Positions 9,672-18,383 of a DNA stretch of 64,000 nucleotides are shown here, piece after piece (the first letter of the stretch is position 1; each line of letters begins with the position of its first letter). The notes beneath the pieces were generated by a model. That model did no database searches. It was not told where the DNA came from and saw only the letters and a program-made list of their open reading frames with translations. Source of the DNA: Geminicoccaceae bacterium (GTDB taxonomy: Bacteria; Pseudomonadota; Alphaproteobacteria; Geminicoccales; Geminicoccaceae); NCBI GenBank assembly GCA_025999455.1, contig AP024683.1, positions 3,536,451 through 3,600,450 of the forward strand. The letters are read 5' to 3'. The translations under genes and the position numbers were made by a program.

Positions 9672-11156
9672 TCAGCGCAATAGGAGGAGGCTCGCGAGCG
9701 GCAGCGCGACGATCCGCGGATCGTCCGCGGCTAGCGTTCCGTCGCGCGTGACGAGCAGCCCGAGCGGTGCGCGCGGGCCGTGCTCGTCCAAGAAGCCGCG
9801 AAGGGCGGCGGTGTCGCGGACCGGGTCGATGCGGGCCTGGTACTTGACCTCGACCGGGATCCGGCGATCCCCGACGGTCAACACGAAATCGATTTCCGGT
9901 TTCTTCGAACGTTCCGGGCGCCAAGCGACACCGAGTCCGGTCATCGACGCGAAATAGGCCCCGACGATCCCTTCGGCGACGTGCCCGGCGAGTGACGACA
10001 TCGCCGGGTCGGTGTCTCCGACAAGGGGTACGCGCTCGTGCAACGTCGCTGCCCGGAGCGCGTGATCGCTCAAACAGATCTTCTTGGGCGCTCGCAGCCT
10101 TTTGAGCTGGATCTCGAGCGGATCCACGAGCATCACCAAGAGTGACTGGTAGAGGAAGTCGAGATAGTGGCCGATCCGTTGCGGGCCGACGTTACCAGCC
10201 TGCACGATCCGGATGTCCTCCGCGAGCTTCTGCAGGCGCGGCGCTTGGCCGGTGTAGCGGCAAGCAAGCCGGAACACTTCTCGGAGAAGAACGGGGTCGC
10301 GCCGGCGGCCGCGCTCGCCGAGGCGCAGATCGTGCTCGATCACGCGGTTGACGACGGTCTCGACGAGCTGCGCCGCGATCTCCTCCCAGCCGATGTCGTC
10401 CCTGTGGGCGAGCGGATAGCCGCCGCGTTCGGCGAAAAGCGCGAACGCGGCGTCGCGTCGGTCACGCACCTGCTCCCCGTGGGCGACGAGCTCTCTCCAG
10501 ACGTCGATCTCGGCCCAGTCCTCGAAACCGTTCGAGGGCTGGAACGTCGGCAGGGGCCCGATCCCACGAAATTCGGCGATCTCGCCCAGACGCATCGGGC
10601 CCATTTCGATCATCTGGACGCGGCCGGCCAGGCTGTCGCGACCGCGCGAGATCCGCAGCGCACTCGAGCCCGTGAGCATGACCCGAACGGCCGTGTGGTC
10701 GACCAGGGCTTTGCTCTGTGTCGCCCAGTTCTCGATATTCTGGGCCTCGTCCAAGAACAGGAAGGCGGGCTCGCCACGGGCCGCGGCGGCGTTGAGGTCG
10801 CCCGCGAAGATCTCCGCTTCGAACCAACCGACGAGCTTCGGGATCGGATCCGGACCGACCCGTTTCAGCCAATCGAGCTCGTCGAATTGAACGCGGAAGA
10901 TCCGGTTCGGGGCTACCCCCTCCTCGTGTAACAGTGTCGCGATCAGCTGTTCGAGGAGCGTCGTCTTCCCGACCTGACGCGGGCCCCGCAGCACGAGAAT
11001 GGGAGCGAGGGGGCGCAGCAGACGTTCGCGGAGCTTGGCGAAGGGCCAACGGCGGAAGCGCGGCAGGGGCCGCATCGCCCGACCGCGCCACCAGGGATTT
11101 TGCCGGTGGAGTTCCTCCTCCGTTCGGTCATCCAACTGCGATAGTTTCAGCTGCAT
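9672..11156 (-). CDS. AAA-type ATPase with DUF4143 domain
   Basis: The 494-residue protein has Walker A GPRQVGKTT at about residues 58-66, Walker B FLFLDEAQ, and sensor-like MLTGSSALRISRGRDSLAGR. The C-terminal DUF4143 region ends in a nuclease-like core (EIDFVLTVGDRRIPVEVKYQ, matching the PD-(D/E)xK E-D-ExK pattern). Such proteins are widespread accessory ATPases of unknown role, often horizontally carried. Codon bias is weaker than in its neighbours, with more G/A-ending codons and few long GC runs. It stands alone between the convergent ilvC and the next minus-strand gene. Confidence 0.88.
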   Translation of the reverse strand: MQLKLSQLDDRTEEELHRQNPWWRGRAMRPLPRFRRWPFAKLRERLLRPLAPILVLRGPRQVGKTTLLEQLIATLLHEEGVAPNRIFRVQFDELDWLKRVGPDPIPKLVGWFEAEIFAGDLNAAAARGEPAFLFLDEAQNIENWATQSKALVDHTAVRVMLTGSSALRISRGRDSLAGRVQMIEMGPMRLGEIAEFRGIGPLPTFQPSNGFEDWAEIDVWRELVAHGEQVRDRRDAAFALFAERGGYPLAHRDDIGWEEIAAQLVETVVNRVIEHDLRLGERGRRRDPVLLREVFRLACRYTGQAPRLQKLAEDIRIVQAGNVGPQRIGHYLDFLYQSLLVMLVDPLEIQLKRLRAPKKICLSDHALRAATLHERVPLVGDTDPAMSSLAGHVAEGIVGAYFASMTGLGVAWRPERSKKPEIDFVLTVGDRRIPVEVKYQARIDPVRDTAALRGFLDEHGPRAPLGLLVTRDGTLAADDPRIVALPLASLLLLR

Positions 11157-11217
11157 GCGATCCCGGCTCTGGAGGACCGCGACCACGCCGCCGCCTCGAG
11201 GCCCGGGCTTCGACCGC

Positions 11218-11589
11218 TCAAACCCCCTCCCGGAAATCGACGTGGATGTGGTTGCCGTCCGGGTCGTGGATGTTGACCTGGGTGAGGCCGCTGCCCGGCG
11301 GCGAGCCGAGCTCGTAGGGCACGCCGAGCCGCTCGAGCCGATCGAGGAACTCGCGCAGCCCGCGGCCCTTGAGCGCGAAATGCTCGATCCGGGGCTCGAT
11401 CGCCTTCGGCTTCTCGGCCACCTCGACGAGATGCACGATCGGCTGATCGCCGCAATAGAGCCAGGCGCCGCCGAAGCTGAAGGCGGGCCGGAGCCCCGGC
11501 ACGAGATCGAGCACCTTGCCGTACCACTCGACCATGCGCGCAAGATCGGCCGTGCGGATGTTGACGTGGTCCAGCCCGCGCAGCTCCAT
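11218..11589 (-). CDS. VOC (glyoxalase/bleomycin-resistance fold) family protein
   Basis: A 123-aa single-domain VOC protein. It begins with LDHVNIRTADLARMVEWYGKVLDL and ends with VNIHDPDGNHIHVDF, the two paired beta-alpha-beta modules. Metal-ligand candidates are His8, His in IVHLVEV and Glu/Asp near the end. The substrate cannot be told from sequence. It lies 61 bp before the ATPase gene on the same strand. Confidence 0.85.
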   Translation of the reverse strand: MELRGLDHVNIRTADLARMVEWYGKVLDLVPGLRPAFSFGGAWLYCGDQPIVHLVEVAEKPKAIEPRIEHFALKGRGLREFLDRLERLGVPYELGSPPGSGLTQVNIHDPDGNHIHVDFREGV

Positions 11590-11681
11590 CGCCCCCTCCC
11601 GACCGCCCGAGCCGCTGGCCGGGCGACCCGCTCCTCTCTAACCTCGCGCGCCGATCCTAGCTCGTCGCCGGGGCCCGGACC

Positions 11682-13052
11682 ATGCACGCCGCCTTCGACC
11701 CCGCCCGCTCGCTCTTGCTGACCGACCTCTACGAGCTCACCATGCTCGACGCCTATCGACGCGAGAGCATGGAAGCGGCCGCGAGCTTCGAGTTCTTCGT
11801 CCGCAAGCTCCCACCCTGCCGCAACTTCCTCGTGGCGGCCGGCCTCGCCCAGGTCGTCGAGTTCCTGGAAACCGCCCGGTTCACCGAAGAGGAGCTCGGC
11901 TGGCTCGCCCGCACCGGCCGCTTCGCCCCCGAGACGATCGAGCGGCTGCGCGCGTTCCGCTTCACGGGCGACGTCGACGCCATGCCCGAGGGCACGGTCT
12001 TCTTCGCCGACGAGCCCGTGCTGCGCGTGACCGCCCCTCTGCCCGAGGCGCAGCTCGTCGAATCGCGGCTCATCAACCTCCTCCACTTCCAGATCCTGAT
12101 CGCCTCGAAAGCCGCCCGCATGGTGCTCGCCGCACCGGGCAAGATCCTCTTGGACTTCGGGTTGCGGCGGGCGCACGGCGCCGAGGCCGGTCTGCTCGCG
12201 GCGCGCGCTTCGTACCTCGCGGGCTTCACCGGCACCGCCACCGTCCCGGCCGAGGCCCTCTTCGGCATCCCGATCTACGGCACGATGGCCCATTCCTTCG
12301 TCCAAGCCTTCGGCAGCGAACGCGAAGCCTTCGAGGCCTTCGCCCGCTCGCGCCCGAAATCCCTGATCCTGTTGATCGACACCTACGACACCGAGGCCGC
12401 GGCCCGGCTCGTCGTCGAGATGGCCCCCGAGCTCGCCGCCCACGGCACACCTGTGGCGGGGGTGCGGATCGACAGTGGCGATCTCGCCGCGCACGCCCGT
12501 GCCGTGCGGGCGATCCTCGACGCGGGCGGCCTGCGCGAGGTGAAGATCTTCGCCTCGGGGGGGCTCGACGAGCAGCTCCTCGCCCGCCACCGCGCCGAGG
12601 GCGTGCCGATCGACGGCTACGGTATCGGCACGAGCCTCACGACCTCGACCGACTGGCCGGCCCTCGACTGCGCCTACAAGCTCGTCGCCTACGCCGGCGA
12701 GCCGCGCCGGAAGCGCAGCGAGGGCAAGGCCACCTGGCCGGGCGCCAAGCAGGTCTGGCGCCGCCGGGCGAACGGGCGGATGGAGGGCGACCGGCTCGGC
12801 CTCGCCGAGGAGCGGCAGGAGGGCGAGCCGCTCCTCGTCCCGGTGATGCGCGGCGGAAAGCGCGTCGGTCCCCTCCCCTCGCTCGCCGAAGCTCGCGCCC
12901 GCTGTGCCCGCGAGCTCGAAGCCCTGCCCGAGCCGCTCCGGCGCCTCGAACCCGCGCAGCCGCCCTACCCGGTCGAGCCGACCGAGGCGCTGCGGGCGCT
13001 CGCCGCGGCCTGCGACCGGCGCCAGCGCGAGCGGGCGGGTGGTGGCCCGTGA
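11682..13052 (+). CDS. pncB: Nicotinate phosphoribosyltransferase
   Basis: The enzyme makes nicotinate mononucleotide from nicotinate and PRPP in NAD salvage. Its 456 residues show the family N-terminus (LLTDLYELTMLDAY), the FEFFVRKLPPCRNFLVAAGL block, the phosphoribosylated-His region FGIPIYGTMAHSFVQAF and the phosphate-binding GVRIDSGDLAAHAR and FASGGLDEQ segments. It overlaps the next gene by 4 bp (GTGA), implying coupled translation. nadE, another NAD gene, lies 8.6 kb further on. Confidence 0.93.
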   Translation: MHAAFDPARSLLLTDLYELTMLDAYRRESMEAAASFEFFVRKLPPCRNFLVAAGLAQVVEFLETARFTEEELGWLARTGRFAPETIERLRAFRFTGDVDAMPEGTVFFADEPVLRVTAPLPEAQLVESRLINLLHFQILIASKAARMVLAAPGKILLDFGLRRAHGAEAGLLAARASYLAGFTGTATVPAEALFGIPIYGTMAHSFVQAFGSEREAFEAFARSRPKSLILLIDTYDTEAAARLVVEMAPELAAHGTPVAGVRIDSGDLAAHARAVRAILDAGGLREVKIFASGGLDEQLLARHRAEGVPIDGYGIGTSLTTSTDWPALDCAYKLVAYAGEPRRKRSEGKATWPGAKQVWRRRANGRMEGDRLGLAEERQEGEPLLVPVMRGGKRVGPLPSLAEARARCARELEALPEPLRRLEPAQPPYPVEPTEALRALAAACDRRQRERAGGGP

Positions 13053-14410
13053 GCGGCGCCCCGGGCGAAGGGGACGGCAATCTCGGGCCCTTGCGCGCCG
13101 CCTGGCGCGCCGGGCGGGGCCCCGCCGTCCGCGCGCTGCTCGACCGGGACGAGCGGGTCTTCCTGCGTCAAGTCCTCTCGACCCCCTGCCTCGAGGCCGT
13201 GGTCGGCGCCGAGGGGCCCTGGCTCCTCGGCGCCGACGGGGCCCGGATCCTGGACTTCCACGGCAACAGCGTGCACCAGCTCGGCCACGGCCACCCGGCC
13301 GTCGTCGCGGCGGTGGTGGAAACGCTGCGCACCCTCCCCTTCTGCCCGCGCCGCTACACCAACCCCTCGGCCGTGCGGCTCGCCGAGCGGCTCGTCGCGG
13401 CGCTGCCGGGCGGGCTCGGCGCCTGGAAGTGCCTTCTGGCGCCCTCGGGCTCGGTCGCGGTCGGGATCGCCTTGAAGCTCGCCCGCTACGCCACCGGCCG
13501 GCCCGGCGTCGTGGCCTTCGAGGGCAGTTTCCACGGCGCCGGGCTCGATGCCGCCTCGGTGAGCGGCGAGCCGCTCTTCCGCGACGGTCTGGGTCCGCTC
13601 CTTCCGGGTGTCCGCTTCCTGCCGCCGCCGACCCGGGGTGCCTGCCGTTTCGGCTGCCGCGACACCGCGCATACGGGCTGCACCGAGGCGCTCGAAGAGC
13701 TCCTCGCCCGTTCGCCCGACGTGGGTGCCTTGATCGCCGAGCCGGTCCGCTGGACGACGGTCGAGCTGCCGCCCGAGGGCTATTGGCAGCGGGTCCGGGC
13801 GATCTGCGACCGCTTCGGGGTGCTCTTGATCCTCGACGAGATCCCCTCGGCCCTCGCCCGGACCGGCCGGCTCTTCGCGCACGAGCCGTTCGCCGTCGTC
13901 CCGGACGTCCTCGTGCTCGGCAAAGGGCTCGGCGGCGGGGTGTGGCCACAGGCGGCGGTGCTCGCCCGGGCCGAGCTCGACCGCGTGCCCGAGAAGGCGA
14001 TCGGCCACTACACCCACGAGAAGAGCCCGGCCGGGGCGGCCGCCGCCCTCGCCACGCTCGAGGTGATCGAGCGCGAGGATCTCTGCGGCCGGGCTCGCCG
14101 GCTCGGGGCGCATCTGGTGGCCCGGCTCGAAACGCTGCGCGACCGCCATCCGGCGATCGCCGCGGTCCGCGGCATCGGCCTCATGCTCGGCGTCGAGCTC
14201 CGCCTTGCGGACGGCAGGCCCGCCGCAACCCTCGCCGATCGGGTCCTCTACGCGAGCCTCGCCCGAGGCCTCTCCTTCAAGATCGGCGCCGGTCACGTCC
14301 TCACGCTCTGCCCGCCGATCACGATCGGCGAAGCCGAGCTCGATGCCGCGGTCGCGATCCTCGATGCCGCCCTCGCCGAGGCGGCCGCGGCGGAAGGGCT
14401 GCGATCCTGA
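13049..14410 (+). CDS. Class III aminotransferase-fold PLP enzyme, PbfA-like
   Basis: A 453-residue fold-type I PLP enzyme. The PLP lysine is in LVLGKGLGGGVWP, preceded by the Asp of LLILDEIPSALARTG. The DFHGNSVHQLGHGHP and LPFCPRRYTNPSAVRLAERL blocks resemble (R)-1-hydroxy-2-aminoethylphosphonate ammonia-lyase (PbfA) more than ordinary aminotransferases. That lyase acts in phosphonate breakdown, but no phosphonate genes are visible here. The GTG start overlaps the stop of pncB. Family membership is firm; the PbfA reading is moderate, and another omega-aminotransferase or lyase activity is possible. Confidence 0.75.
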   Translation: MSGAPGEGDGNLGPLRAAWRAGRGPAVRALLDRDERVFLRQVLSTPCLEAVVGAEGPWLLGADGARILDFHGNSVHQLGHGHPAVVAAVVETLRTLPFCPRRYTNPSAVRLAERLVAALPGGLGAWKCLLAPSGSVAVGIALKLARYATGRPGVVAFEGSFHGAGLDAASVSGEPLFRDGLGPLLPGVRFLPPPTRGACRFGCRDTAHTGCTEALEELLARSPDVGALIAEPVRWTTVELPPEGYWQRVRAICDRFGVLLILDEIPSALARTGRLFAHEPFAVVPDVLVLGKGLGGGVWPQAAVLARAELDRVPEKAIGHYTHEKSPAGAAAALATLEVIEREDLCGRARRLGAHLVARLETLRDRHPAIAAVRGIGLMLGVELRLADGRPAATLADRVLYASLARGLSFKIGAGHVLTLCPPITIGEAELDAAVAILDAALAEAAAAEGLRS

Positions 14411-14507
14411 CAGATTCGCGCACCGCCGGCGGTGACGCCGATCACCGCGGCCACGGGCCTTTTCGTGTGGAAGGGAGCGGCAGGGAAAGGTCGAAAGGAC
14501 GCCCTCC

Positions 14508-14660
14508 GTGCAGACGAAACCGAGCCGTCCCTTCCTCTTGATCGTCGTCGAGCCGGCCAACGACCGGGATCCCTCCCCCGCCCTCTTCGCCTTCTGGCGG
14601 ATCCGCTGGCTCCTGACCGGCAGCATCGGCCGCCGACCGGGCCCCGCCCGTTGGCACTAG
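14508..14660 (+). CDS. Possible small protein (50 aa)
   Basis: A GTG at 14508, 9 nt after AAGGA, opens a 50-codon frame ending at TAG 14658-14660. It reads as a short hydrophobic strand (PFLLIVVEPAND) and a Trp-rich helix (FAFWRIRWLLTG). Third positions are GC-rich, like real genes nearby. No family is recognised and the frame could be chance. Confidence 0.3.
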   Translation: MQTKPSRPFLLIVVEPANDRDPSPALFAFWRIRWLLTGSIGRRPGPARWH

Positions 14661-14687
14661 AGGCCCGCCGCCGGCCGATCTTCCCCG

Positions 14688-14725
14688 GCCGTCGCAACGC
14701 CTTGTAGCCGTCGCAACGCCTGGTA
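14688..14725 (+). repeat. Tandem direct repeat, 2 x 19 bp
   Basis: GCCGTCGCAACGCCTTGTA (14688-14706) is followed without a gap by GCCGTCGCAACGCCTGGTA (14707-14725), with one mismatch. It lies in the spacer before the broken methyltransferase gene. Apart from it and the possible small protein, 14411-14778 shows nothing I can name. Confidence 0.75.
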
Positions 14726-14778
14726 GAAGCGGGCCGGGCGGTCCCTCGGCGGTCGGCGGGACCGCGCGGCAGGAGGGT

Positions 14779-15570
14779 GTCACGGCCGATCTGCGCAAGC
14801 TCTTCCGCTCGATCCAGGTCTTCTTCCCCTTCGCCCAGGAGGCGCGCTTCGCCCTCACACGCTTCCTCCAGCGGCGCGGCTGGCGGCCGGTCGAGCCCGA
14901 CCTCCTGGCCTTGCCGCACCTCGGCCTGGCGCCGGATGCGCTCCTCCTCGACGTGGGCGCCAATCGCGGGCTCGTCCTCGAATGGATGCGCCGCCTCATG
15001 CCGCAGGCCCGGATCGTCGCCTTCGAGCCCAATCCGCGCCTCGCCGCGGCGCTCGCGGCACGCTGGCGGCGCGATCCGCGGGTCGAGGTCCGGGCCCAGG
15101 CGCTCGGCGAGCGGGCGAGCCGTGCGACGCTCTGGGTCCCGGTCTATCGGAACTGGTGGTTCGACGGGCTCGCCTCGCTCGATCCCGAGGCGGCCCGCGG
15201 CTGGCTCTCGGCCGAGCGGCTCTAAGGCTTTCGACCCGAGCGGCTTCGGCTCGAGCCCCTGCGCTGCGAGACCGTCCGCCTCGACGATCTCGATCTCGCC
15301 CCGGCCTTCGTCAAACTCGACGTCCAAGGTCACGAAGCCGCGGTGTTGCGGGGTGGGGTGGCGACCTTGCGCCGTCATCGCCCGATCCTGCTCGTCGAGG
15401 CGGGCGAGGCCGAGGCGGTGCGCGCGGTCCTCGACCCCCTCGATTACGTGCCGGCGGCCTTCGTCGAGGGCCGCCTCGTCGCCACGCCGAGCCGCACCGT
15501 CAACACCTTCTTCCTCCCCCGCGAGCGTGGCGAAACGCTCTGGGCCGGCAGCACCCCGGGCCGACCTTGA
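14779..15570 (+). pseudogene. FkbM-family methyltransferase interrupted by an in-frame stop
   Basis: One frame from about 14779 to 15570 encodes a complete FkbM-type SAM methyltransferase: motif I LLLDVGANRGLVLEWMRR, VAFEPNPRLAAAL, then VKLDVQGHEAAVLRGG and a C-terminal FVEGRLVATPSRTVNTFF. A single TAA at 15223-15225 splits it after WLSAERL, and coding continues in the same frame with GFRPERLRLEPLRCETVRLDDL. One substitution from TAC/TAT (Tyr) would explain it. No canonical start is seen before TTG 14911, although the frame looks coding from 14779, right after AGGAGG. It may be a pseudogene, a sequencing error or a recoded gene. Confidence 0.7.
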
Positions 15571-15627
15571 GCCCCGGCTGGCATCGCCCGCCCGCCCCGC
15601 TATGATCGCGCCCGCGGGGAGGGTGGC

Positions 15628-16392
15628 GTGGCGGGCGACGGGACGATCCTCGAGACCCAGGGCCTCACGAAGGAGTTCCGCGGCTTCGTCGCGGTCCGCG
15701 ACGTGGCGCTCCGGGTCCGGCGCGGGAGCGTGCACGCGCTGATCGGCCCGAACGGCGCCGGCAAGACGACCTGCTTCAACCTCCTGACCAAGTTCCTGCA
15801 GCCCACGGCCGGGCGGATCTTCTTCGAAGGCCGCGACATCACGGGCCTCCGCCCGGCCGAAGTCGCCAAGCTCGGGATCGTCCGCTCCTTCCAGATCTCG
15901 GCCGTGTTCGGACATCTCACCGCGCTCGAGAACGTCCGCATCGCGCTCCAGCGCCAGCGCGGCGAGAGCTTCGACTTCTGGCGGTCGGAAAAGCTGCTCG
16001 AGCGCTGGAACGGCCGCGCCCGGGAGCTGTTGGACGCGGTCGGCATCGGCGCCTTCGCCGACGTGCCGGCCGCCGAGCTGCCCTACGGCCGCAAACGCGC
16101 GCTCGAGCTCGCCACGACGATCGCCCTCGAACCGCGGCTCATGCTCCTGGACGAGCCCACGGCCGGCATGGGCCGCGAGGACGTCGGCCGCATCACCGCC
16201 TTGATCCGCGAGGTCGCCAAGGGCCGCACCGTACTCATGGTCGAACACAATCTCTCGGTCGTGGCCGATCTCTGCGACACGATCACCGTCCTGGTCCGGG
16301 GCGAGATCCTGGCCGAGGGCGACTATGCCCGGATCGCCGCCGATCCGCGGGTCCGCGAGGCCTACATCGGCAGCGAGGAGGGGCGCGCGTGA
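15628..16392 (+). CDS. livG: LIV-family ABC transporter ATPase, LivG type
   Basis: A 254-aa ABC ATPase with Walker A GPNGAGKTT, a divergent signature (ELPYGRKRALE, where most ABC proteins have LSGGQ), Walker B LMLLDEPTAGM and switch His in VEHN. The LivG-specific extension (QRGESFDFWRSEKLLERW) and the C-terminal EAYIGSEE tail are present. It energises uptake by the LivHM pore together with LivF. GTG 15628 follows GGGGAGGG. The next gene overlaps by 4 bp. Confidence 0.93.
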   Translation: MAGDGTILETQGLTKEFRGFVAVRDVALRVRRGSVHALIGPNGAGKTTCFNLLTKFLQPTAGRIFFEGRDITGLRPAEVAKLGIVRSFQISAVFGHLTALENVRIALQRQRGESFDFWRSEKLLERWNGRARELLDAVGIGAFADVPAAELPYGRKRALELATTIALEPRLMLLDEPTAGMGREDVGRITALIREVAKGRTVLMVEHNLSVVADLCDTITVLVRGEILAEGDYARIAADPRVREAYIGSEEGRA

Positions 16393-17093
16393 GCACGGCC
16401 CTGCTCGAGGTCGAAGATCTGCACGCCTGGTACGGCGAGGCGCACGTCCTCCACGGCATGCGCTTTTCCGTCCGCGAGGGCGAGGTCGTGACCCTCCTCG
16501 GCCGCAACGGTGCCGGCAAGACCACGACCTTGAAGGCGATCCTCGGCATCGGCCCGCGCCGGACCGGCAGCGTCCGCTTCCGCGGCCAGGAGCTCGTGCA
16601 CTTGCCGCCGCACCGGATCGCCCGGCTCGGGATCGCCTGGTGCCCCGAGGAGCGCGGCATCTTCGCGAGCCTGAACGTCCTCGAGAACCTCCTCCTGCCG
16701 CCGGTCGTGGCCGAGGGCGGGCTTTCGCTCGAGGCGATCTTCGAGCTCTTCCCGAACCTGCGCGAGCGGCTCTCGAGTCAGGGGACCAAGCTCTCGGGTG
16801 GCGAGCAGCAGATGCTCGCGATCGCCCGGATCCTGCGGACCGGGGCGCGCCTTCTCCTGCTCGACGAGCCGACCGAGGGCCTCGCCCCGGTGATCGTCCA
16901 GCAGATCGGCCGGACGATCGAGAAGCTCAAGCGAGCGGGCTTCACGATCCTCCTGGTCGAGCAGAATTTCCGCTTCGCCGCCCGGGTGGCCGACCGGCAC
17001 TACATCGTCGAGCACGGCCGGGTGGTGGACGAGATCGCGAGCGTCGAGCTCGGCCCGGGCCAGGAGCGGCTCGTGGCCTATCTCGCGGTTTGA
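16389..17093 (+). CDS. livF: LIV-family ABC transporter ATPase, LivF type
   Basis: The 234-aa ATPase carries Walker A GRNGAGKTT, signature LSGGEQQML, Walker B LLLLDEPTEGLAP and switch VEQN. The WYGEAHVLHG N-terminus and APVIVQQIG segment are typical of LivF. GTG 16389 overlaps the livG stop (GTGA), so the two ATPases are translationally coupled, as expected for a heterodimer. Confidence 0.94.
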   Translation: MSTALLEVEDLHAWYGEAHVLHGMRFSVREGEVVTLLGRNGAGKTTTLKAILGIGPRRTGSVRFRGQELVHLPPHRIARLGIAWCPEERGIFASLNVLENLLLPPVVAEGGLSLEAIFELFPNLRERLSSQGTKLSGGEQQMLAIARILRTGARLLLLDEPTEGLAPVIVQQIGRTIEKLKRAGFTILLVEQNFRFAARVADRHYIVEHGRVVDEIASVELGPGQERLVAYLAV

Positions 17094-17133
17094 GGCTAGA
17101 AGGCGGACGGGCACGGACGGGAGGCTCAGACCC

Positions 17134-18348
17134 ATGCGGACCTTTTCCCTTCTCGCCGGTGTGGCGGCCCTCGCTCTGGCGGTGGCCGGACCGGCGCGGG
17201 CCGACTTCACCGGCGGCAAGGTGCGGATCGGCGTGCTCAACGACCAATCCTCGCTCTACGCCGACATCACGGGCCAAGGCTCGGTCGTCGCGGCGCGCAT
17301 GGCGGTCGAGGACTTCGGCGGCAAGGTCAAGGGTGCCCCGATCGAGGTCGTCTTCGCCGATCACCAGAACAAACCCGACGTCGGCTCGAACATCGCCCGG
17401 CAATGGTACGACACCGAGGGCGTGGACGTGATCGTCGACGTGCCCACCTCCTCGGTGGCGCTCGCGATCAACGAGGTGACCCGGGAGAAGAACAAGGTCT
17501 TCTTGGTGAGCGGGGCGGCGACCTCCGACCTCACCGGCGCCAAGTGCAGCCCGAACACGGTGCACTGGACCTACGACACCTGGGCGCTCGCCAACGGCAC
17601 CGGTTCGGCGATCGTCCAGACCGGTGGTGACAGCTGGTTCTTCTTGACCGCGGATTACGCCTTCGGCCACGCCCTCGAGCGCGACACGGCCGCGGTCGTC
17701 ACCAAGAACGGCGGCAAGGTCCTGGGCAGCGTCCGTCATCCGCTCAACAATCCCGACTTCTCCTCCTACCTGCTGCAAGCCCAGGCCTCGAAAGCCAAGA
17801 TCATCGGCCTCGCCAACGCCGGCGGCGACACGATCAACTCGATCAAGCAGGCGGCCGAGTTCGGGATCGTCGCGGGCGGGCAGAACCTGGCCGGGCTGTT
17901 GGTGTTCATCACCGACGTCCACGGCCTCGGGCTGCCGATCGCCCAGGGCCTGATCCTGACCGAATCCTTCTATTGGGATCTGAACGAAAATACCCGGGCC
18001 TTCGCCAAGCGATTCGGGGAGCGGATGAACGGGCGGGTGCCGACCATGGTCCAAGCCGGCGTCTACGCCTCGATCCTCCATTATTTGAAAGCGCTCGAGG
18101 CGCTGGGTTCCGACGGTGACGGCAAGGCGGTCGTCGACAAGATGAAGGCGATCCCGACCGACGATCCGCTCTTCGGCAAGGGCGAGATCCGCAAGGACGG
18201 CCGCAAGCTCCACCCGATGTACCTCTTCGAGGTGAAGAAGCCGGCCGAATCGAAGGGCCCCTGGGACTATTACAAGCTCAAGGCCACGATCCCGGCCGAC
18301 AAGGCCTTCCGGCCCTTGGCCGAAGGCGGCTGCCCGCTCGTGCAGTGA
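17134..18348 (+). CDS. livK: LIV-family periplasmic substrate-binding protein
   Basis: A 404-aa type I periplasmic binding protein with a Sec signal peptide (MRTFSLLAGVAALALAVAG, cleavage near ARA-DF). The fold shows in VRIGVLNDQSSLYADITGQG, VFADHQNKPDVGSNIARQW, DVIVDVPTSS and WFFLTADYAFGHALERD. It delivers its ligand to LivHM. Many relatives of this subgroup bind aromatic or other carboxylates rather than leucine, so the ligand is not predicted. It lies between the ATPase and permease genes of the same operon. Confidence 0.9.
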   Translation: MRTFSLLAGVAALALAVAGPARADFTGGKVRIGVLNDQSSLYADITGQGSVVAARMAVEDFGGKVKGAPIEVVFADHQNKPDVGSNIARQWYDTEGVDVIVDVPTSSVALAINEVTREKNKVFLVSGAATSDLTGAKCSPNTVHWTYDTWALANGTGSAIVQTGGDSWFFLTADYAFGHALERDTAAVVTKNGGKVLGSVRHPLNNPDFSSYLLQAQASKAKIIGLANAGGDTINSIKQAAEFGIVAGGQNLAGLLVFITDVHGLGLPIAQGLILTESFYWDLNENTRAFAKRFGERMNGRVPTMVQAGVYASILHYLKALEALGSDGDGKAVVDKMKAIPTDDPLFGKGEIRKDGRKLHPMYLFEVKKPAESKGPWDYYKLKATIPADKAFRPLAEGGCPLVQ

Positions 18349-18383
18349 GCGCGGAACGGCGCGGCGACCCGGAGTAGGCGCGC

